Shown piece by piece: positions 60,114 through 64,000 of a stretch of 64,000 nt of DNA. Location: the NCBI RefSeq assembly GCF_014199295.1, contig NZ_JACIJH010000006.1:152129-216128 (forward strand), in the 5' to 3' direction. Under the pieces are notes generated by a model. That model searched no databases. It was not told the DNA's origin and worked only from the letters and a program-made list of their open reading frames with translations. The DNA is from Sphingopyxis panaciterrulae. GTDB lineage: Bacteria; Pseudomonadota; Alphaproteobacteria; Sphingomonadales; Sphingomonadaceae. Position numbers and translations under genes: made by a program. Numbering within the stretch: the stretch's first letter is position 1; each line of letters begins with the position of its first letter.

Positions 60114-60204
60114 CGTCACCCCGGGCTTGACCCGGGGTCCCGCTTCCTTTCGCGCACGGACCGAAGAAAAGCGGGATCCCGGGTCAAGCCCGGGATGACG
60201 AAAT
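60114..60204. repeat. Inverted repeat, CGTCACCCCGGGCTTGACCC family (copy C)
   Basis: CGTCACCCCGGGCTTGACCC on the left and GGGTCAAGCCCGGGATGACG on the right form a nearly perfect inverted pair; GGGTCCCGC and GCGGGATCCC extend it inward. It separates the convergent chorismate mutase and hspQ genes. Confidence 0.82.
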
Positions 60205-60248
60205 CAATACCGCGAACTTCAGCTTCAGGGGACTAGCTTACGGCAGCC

Positions 60249-60584
60249 TCAATGCCGGTGGATGGCGCGGACGCGGTAGCGCCCGCGGTCGAGGCCGTCG
60301 AACAATGCGTCGATCTGCGGATGGTCGACCGGGCCGTGTTCGGCGTCGGACACGAGATTCTGCTGGCTGACATAGGCGATGTAGGACGAATCCTCATTCT
60401 CGGCGAGGAGGTGGTAATAGGGCTGCTCCTTCGCCGGGCGGATCGCTTCGGGAATCGCTTCATACCATTCGTCGCTGTTCGCGAAGACGGGGTCGACGTC
60501 GAACACGACGCCGCGGAAATCGAACATGCGGTGGCGCACGATATCGCCCGGCGCGAAGCGCGCGCGCTCGATCAGCGGCGCCAT
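60249..60584 (-). CDS. hspQ: Heat shock protein HspQ (YccV-like)
   Basis: 111 residues. The hemimethylated-DNA-binding / YccV fold: FAPGDIVRHRMFDFRGVVFD then QPYYHLLAENEDSSYIAYVS. HspQ promotes Lon-dependent proteolysis of selected substrates. The ATG at 60584 gives the family start (MAPLIERARFAPGD); the open frame goes 17 codons further upstream through a promoter-like region. Confidence 0.9.
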   Translation of the reverse strand: MAPLIERARFAPGDIVRHRMFDFRGVVFDVDPVFANSDEWYEAIPEAIRPAKEQPYYHLLAENEDSSYIAYVSQQNLVSDAEHGPVDHPQIDALFDGLDRGRYRVRAIHRH

Positions 60585-60605
60585 CACGCGCCCATCGACT
60601 CCACT

Positions 60606-60635
60606 CTGACAATCGGACGAATTTTTTGCTATCAT
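60606..60635 (+). promoter_or_regulatory. Possible promoter upstream of the Yip1 gene
   Basis: CTGACA (60606-60611), an 18-nt spacer with a T-rich run, then TATCAT (60630-60635). It reads toward the Yip1 gene with a leader of about 175 nt and lies back to back with hspQ. Confidence 0.35.
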
Positions 60636-60815
60636 GCCATCAATCTATGGCGATGCGCCGATCTTTCAAGCGCCAAGTCGGGCGCGGACGATCGGCGCGA
60701 CGACGGTAGCGGAGGGGCGTGTGACATCGATCACCGAAATATCCCGGATTGCGGATAGGTCTCCTCGCCGCCTGCATTTCATTCGGCAGCATCAGCAACA
60801 AGGGAAAGACGCCAT

Positions 60816-61463
60816 ATGACCGATCCAGTTCCCGGCAACCCCATCCCGTCGGGTTCGCCTGCGCAAGGGGTGATCCAGCGCGCCAAGGATATCCTCCTCA
60901 AACCCAAGCAGACATGGGACGTCATCGCCGGCGAGACGGAAAGCGTGCAGTCGCTCTATGTCCCCTATGTCCTCATTCTCGCGGCGATCGGGCCGGTCGC
61001 CGGCCTGATCGGGGGCCAGGTCTTCGGATACCGGTTCCTGAGCGTCAGTTTTCACCCGCCGCTGGGCGGCGCGATCGTGTCGGCACTGCTTTCCTATGCG
61101 CTGACGCTCGCCGCCGTCTATGTGGTCGCGCTCGTCATCGACGCGCTCGCGACGACCTTCGGCGGCCAGAAGAACAGCATCCAGGCGCTGAAGGTCGCGG
61201 TCTATTCGGCGACCGCTGGCTGGGTCGCGGGCATCTTTTCGCTGCTGCCGACGCTGGCGATGCTGGGCGCGGTGGTGGGCGGCCTTTACGGCCTCTATCT
61301 CCTCTACCTCGGCCTGCCGCGGCTGATGAAGGCGCCGGAGGACAAGGCGGTCGTCTATACCGCGGTCGTCGTGGTCGTGACGATCCTGTGCGTATTTCTT
61401 GTCAGCGCGATCGTCGGCGCCTTTGCGATGCAGGGAACGCCCGCCCTCTCGGTCGGGCTGTAG
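60816..61463 (+). CDS. Yip1 domain integral membrane protein
   Basis: 215 residues. After a hydrophilic N terminus (VIQRAKDILLKPKQTWDVIA, the typical Yip1 lead-in) there are five membrane segments, for example YVLILAAIGPVAGLIGGQVFG, ALTLAAVYVVALVIDAL and AVVVVVTILCVFLVSAIVGA. Between them stands the conserved QALKVAVYSATAGWVAGIF. In eukaryotes Yip1 proteins act in membrane traffic; the bacterial role is unknown. AAGGGAAAGACGCC precedes the ATG. Confidence 0.88.
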   Translation: MTDPVPGNPIPSGSPAQGVIQRAKDILLKPKQTWDVIAGETESVQSLYVPYVLILAAIGPVAGLIGGQVFGYRFLSVSFHPPLGGAIVSALLSYALTLAAVYVVALVIDALATTFGGQKNSIQALKVAVYSATAGWVAGIFSLLPTLAMLGAVVGGLYGLYLLYLGLPRLMKAPEDKAVVYTAVVVVVTILCVFLVSAIVGAFAMQGTPALSVGL

Positions 61464-61480
61464 CGCGCATCGGACGAGCC

Positions 61481-62491
61481 TTAGCGGCCACCATCGGCAT
61501 CGGCATCGGGGACTTCCTCTTCGGCTGCCGGTGCGGTGGAGGCCGCAGGCTTCGCCTTCCTTGCCGGCAGGGTCGGTGGCGGAAGCGGCGCTTCCGTCGC
61601 CAGCGCGGCGAGAAGGGCCTTGGACTCCAGACTCCCTCCGCCGTCGCCCGTCACCAACACGGTGTGGCCGCCATGGGTCGCGGCGTCGCGGAGCGCCTCG
61701 AGGCGGTTGATCTCCATCATGAAGGCCATGGCGTCGGCATCGGTCAGCGTGGTGTCGGCCCGAAAGGCCGCGAGCGCCTTGGCATTGCCTTCGGCGATGA
61801 TGCCGCGGCTCTCCGCGATCCCGCCCGCGGTGATCGTCATCGCCGCCGCCGACGCCTCGGCGCTCTTGGTGCGCTTGATCTTCTCGGCCTCGCCGTCGTT
61901 CTGGGCGGCTTCGAGGCGGCGCTGCGACGCCAGCACTTCGTTGAAGGCGGATATCATCTCGGGCGTCGGGCGCGGATCGTCGATCAGAACCGCGCGGATT
62001 TCATAGCCATAATCGTTCATCGCCTCATCGAGCGATTCGCGGACGGTCTGGGTGAACTCGTCGCGGTCGGTATAGAGCTGGTCGAACGTCTTGGCCGCCG
62101 CGACGGCGCGGGCCTCGGTCGCGACATAGGATTCGATCTGCTCCTCGGGATTGTGAAGTTCGTAAAAGGCCGCCTTCACCGCGCCGGGGATCACGCGATA
62201 TTGCAGGCTGATCGGCATGGTGACGAACGCATTGTCCTTGGACTTGACCCCTAGCTGAAGCGCGATCTGCTTGGTCTGGAGCGAGAAGGGCCGGCGGGCG
62301 GTCTGAAACGGCCAGGGCTATTTCAGGCTGAGGCCGGCCGAACGATAGCCAGTGTAGCGGCCGAAGGTTTCGAGGAGCCGGACATGCTGCTGCGGCGTGA
62401 CGACGAGCATCGACTTGAGCCACAGCGCGAGGATCAGGAAGAGGAGGAGGGTAAAGCCACCCGGGATGATGCTGCTCAGGAATTCGATCAT
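61481..62491 (-). pseudogene. SPFH/Band 7 protein gene interrupted by an in-frame amber codon
   Basis: The frame from ATG 62491 (GGAG upstream) to 61481 would encode 336 residues: an N-terminal membrane helix (GFTLLLFLILALWLKSMLVV), the SPFH domain and a C-terminal helical tail. It is interrupted only by TAG at 62318-62320. The two sides stay in the same frame: before the stop TPQQHVRLLETFGRYTGYRS and GLSLK; after it PWPFQTARRPFSLQTKQIAL and MPISLQYRVIPGAVKAAFYE. The downstream part could start at ATG 62218, but that lies inside the SPFH domain. Either a pseudogene, a sequencing error or a readthrough site. Confidence 0.85.
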
Positions 62492-62720
62492 TCTTTCTCC
62501 GAAAACTGCCGACAGGGTTCGTTGGAACATGCCGCGATGTACTTGATCGGCCTAGCTTTTTCGGAAGTGGCGCGCGGTGTATCGCCCGAGACGCACGACG
62601 AACCGCATCCTGCCGGCAGCGATGCCGGGCCAGGCATTGCCCGATGGACGCCTGCGCCCCGCCTTCGGTGGCTTGGGTTCGATCGCAATTGCGGTAAATC
62701 GTTGCAAACATGGGATAAGC

Positions 62721-62739
62721 CATGCTGCGACGCAGCATG
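62721..62739. promoter_or_regulatory. Perfect 19-nt palindrome containing CTGC-N3-GCAG
   Basis: CATGCTGCG-A-CGCAGCATG, a 9-1-9 perfect palindrome, 75 nt upstream of the small exported-protein gene and 230 nt upstream (divergent) of the SPFH gene. The core fits the PhaR-type consensus CTGC-N3/4-GCAG as I recall it for Rhodobacter. It could equally be the site of another dimeric regulator. Confidence 0.55.
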
Positions 62740-62813
62740 ATGGCGTCGGCTTCTGTTACGGTCGCATGCCAAGAAAAACCGGTCGCCGATGAATCGACAT
62801 AAGGAGACAGATT

Positions 62814-63044
62814 ATGAAGCTGCCTGCGAAACTGCTATACGCCTTTGCCATGGCGTCGATGGTCGCGGCGCCCGTTGCCGCTTCCGCCGCTCCCCTCGAC
62901 GGCGCCCGCGCGACCTCGACCGCGAAGGACCGGAACGGCCTGCTCGGCACCGATTGGCTGATCGGCTTTGTGGCCCTGGCGGTCGCGATCGGCGCGATCA
63001 TCGTCATCTCCAGCGACGGCAACGACACCCCCGTCAGTCCCTGA
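62814..63044 (+). CDS. Small exported or membrane protein, unknown function
   Basis: 76 residues. A signal peptide (MKLPAKLLYAFAMASMVAA, cleavage near ASA-AP, residue 26) is followed by a short polar stretch and one membrane helix (GTDWLIGFVALAVAIGAIIV), ending in SSDGNDTPVSP. Many sphingomonads carry such small proteins, with no known function. It has a very strong ribosome binding site (AAGGAGACAG) and its own intrinsic terminator at 63067-63098, suggesting a monocistronic, well-expressed gene. Confidence 0.75.
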   Translation: MKLPAKLLYAFAMASMVAAPVAASAAPLDGARATSTAKDRNGLLGTDWLIGFVALAVAIGAIIVISSDGNDTPVSP

Positions 63045-63066
63045 TCCGGGCCATTGTCATCCACGG

Positions 63067-63098
63067 AAAGCCCCGCCCTCGCCGGCGGGGTTTTCTTT
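63067..63098 (+). terminator. Rho-independent terminator of the small exported-protein gene
   Basis: CCCCGCC (63071-63077) and GGCGGGG (63084-63090) form the stem, followed by TTTTCTTTT. It starts 23 nt after the stop codon. Confidence 0.9.
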
Positions 63099-63192
63099 TG
63101 GGGAAGGCAAGCCTTTCTGAACGCGGCCAAAGCAACCCTTGTTTGGCTTGCCCCGGTGGCGGGAGCACTATGCGGCCGAAAGGAGATGGCAC

Positions 63193-63831
63193 ATGACCAT
63201 ACAACTCGGCCAGATCGCGCCCGATTTCGAACAGGACAGCACGCAGGGGCCCATCCGCTTCCACGAATGGCTTGGGTCGTCCTGGGGACTCTTCTTCAGC
63301 CACCCGAAGGATTTCACCCCGGTCTGCACGACCGAACTGGGTGAGGTCGCCCGGCTGCGCCCCGAATGGGACAAGCGCGGCGTCAAGACGATCGGCCTGT
63401 CGGTCGATCCGGTCGACTCGCACCGCGGCTGGGAACAGGATATCGAATCGACCCAGGGGCAAAAGCTCGACTATCCGATGATTGCCGACAGCGACCGGAA
63501 GGTGGCCACCCTCTATGGCATGATCCATCCGGATTCGGACCCGACGGTGACCGTGCGCGCCGTCTATGTCATCGACCCGAACAAGAAGGTCCGCCTGGTC
63601 CTGACCTATCCGCCCAGCACCGGGCGCAATTTCGCCGAGATCATCCGCGCGATCGACAGCCTGCAACTGACCGACGCCCAGTCGGTCGCGACCCCGGTGA
63701 ATTGGAATCCGGGCGAAGAGGTCATCGTCTCGCCGAAACTGTCCGACGAGGAGGCGAAGAGCCGCTTCCCGCAGGGCTTCCGCACCCTCAAGCCCTATCT
63801 GCGCTACGTCGATCTGGAAAAGACGGCCTGA
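63193..63831 (+). CDS. 1-Cys peroxiredoxin (Prx6 subfamily)
   Basis: 212 residues. Reduces peroxides in the cytosol. The peroxidatic cysteine lies in HPKDFTPVCTTELGEVARL (PVCTTE form typical of Prx6/1-Cys). The extended C-terminal domain contains PPSTGRNFAEIIRAIDSLQL and FPQGFRTLKPYLRYVD. No second resolving cysteine is seen, which supports the 1-Cys type. ATG at 63193 follows AAAGGAGATGGCAC. It is close to gor, but not in one unit. Confidence 0.93.
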   Translation: MTIQLGQIAPDFEQDSTQGPIRFHEWLGSSWGLFFSHPKDFTPVCTTELGEVARLRPEWDKRGVKTIGLSVDPVDSHRGWEQDIESTQGQKLDYPMIADSDRKVATLYGMIHPDSDPTVTVRAVYVIDPNKKVRLVLTYPPSTGRNFAEIIRAIDSLQLTDAQSVATPVNWNPGEEVIVSPKLSDEEAKSRFPQGFRTLKPYLRYVDLEKTA

Positions 63832-63906
63832 GCGGGCGGAAAAGCGACCGATTGCAACCATAAGACCCTCTCCGCGGCGCAGCCGTGGGGAGGGGGGCCG
63901 CCGAAG

Positions 63907-64000
63907 TGTCAAACGGCGTTCAAAAGGGACCCCCGATCGGCGTCGAAGAGGGACCCCCTTTTCGGATAATATGATGCTGGTTTGTTGAAGATGGCCTTGC
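63907..64000. mobile_element. Probable left end of an IS21-family insertion sequence (partial)
   Basis: Begins TGTCAAACGGCGTT and contains two 20-bp imperfect direct repeats, 63915-63934 and 63939-63958, ending GGGACCCCC with a 24-bp period. Multiple terminal repeats of this kind are typical of IS21-family ends. The transposase genes istA and istB would lie beyond the window. No coding start can be fixed in the last 40 bases. A short GGGGAGGGGG-rich stretch precedes it (63860-63900). Confidence 0.5.

Noticed and set aside
63915..63958. Direct repeats that could be the start of a CRISPR array
   Set aside because: Only two imperfect copies, with a 4-nt gap between them and a GGGACCCCC end, which fit an insertion sequence end rather than spacers of about 30 nt.

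Overview
The window is about 64 kb of high-GC chromosomal DNA with short intergenic gaps. It looks like core genome of an alphaproteobacterium of the order Sphingomonadales, most likely Sphingopyxis or a close relative. The basis is protein-level recognition: ALAS-type HemA, an ScfR-family regulator facing propionyl-CoA carboxylase, a short PhaR, archaeal-type ProRS and a carboxyspermidine-type polyamine pathway. The intergenic repeats, such as pairs built on CTTCGACAAGCTC, are also of a kind I associate with sphingomonads. No database search was possible, so the genus is an inference.

Layout. 1-1.85 kb: end of nnr and an RNA uracil methyltransferase. 2-6.9 kb (minus): two MAPEG membrane proteins, then the trehalose operon otsB-GH15-otsA. 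6.9-12.7 kb (minus): glutamate dehydrogenase, then a polyamine block of an ornithine decarboxylase-like enzyme, carboxy(nor)spermidine decarboxylase, a DUF486 membrane protein and carboxy(nor)spermidine dehydrogenase. 12.7-20.5 kb: threonine dehydratase, a lipoprotein, a GNAT enzyme, a secreted metallopeptidase-like TPR protein, hemA, murI, plsY and dprA. 20.6-27.3 kb: topA, a secreted lipase-like hydrolase, and a lepB-rnc-era operon with a small membrane protein. 27.4-30.6 kb: pgi and glutathione reductase. 30.6-41.8 kb: the propionyl-CoA to succinyl-CoA module (pccR facing pccB, mce, mcm, metY, bioB, pccA). 41.8-48.1 kb: a MITE-like element, a peptide transporter, a cyclase-family hydrolase, an MHS-type MFS transporter, alr and phaR. 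48.1-54.3 kb: proS, rnr, a HerA-like ATPase and small unknown genes. 54.4-59.5 kb: a nitrobindin-like protein, aguB-aguA, an M28 peptidase and rpsD. 59.8-64 kb: chorismate mutase, hspQ, a Yip1 protein, a broken SPFH gene, a small exported protein, a 1-Cys peroxiredoxin and the edge of a probable IS21-family insertion sequence.

How it fits together. Two putrescine routes are present: ornithine decarboxylase, and agmatine deiminase plus N-carbamoylputrescine amidase. They could feed the carboxyspermidine route to spermidine. The pcc-mce-mcm block converts propionyl-CoA to succinyl-CoA. BioB would supply the biotin that PccA needs, and PccR probably acts through TTTGCAAA boxes in the pccR-pccB gap. 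No phage, CRISPR, tRNA or defence island was seen.

The most unusual items are non-coding or broken. One is a 268-bp element with perfect 23-bp terminal inverted repeats and an RNA-like hairpin. Another is an SPFH gene interrupted by a single in-frame amber codon. A third is a 19-nt perfect palindrome matching a PhaR-type CTGC-N3-GCAG site. There are also at least seven families of paired intergenic repeats, some of which supply a ribosome binding site or a terminator.
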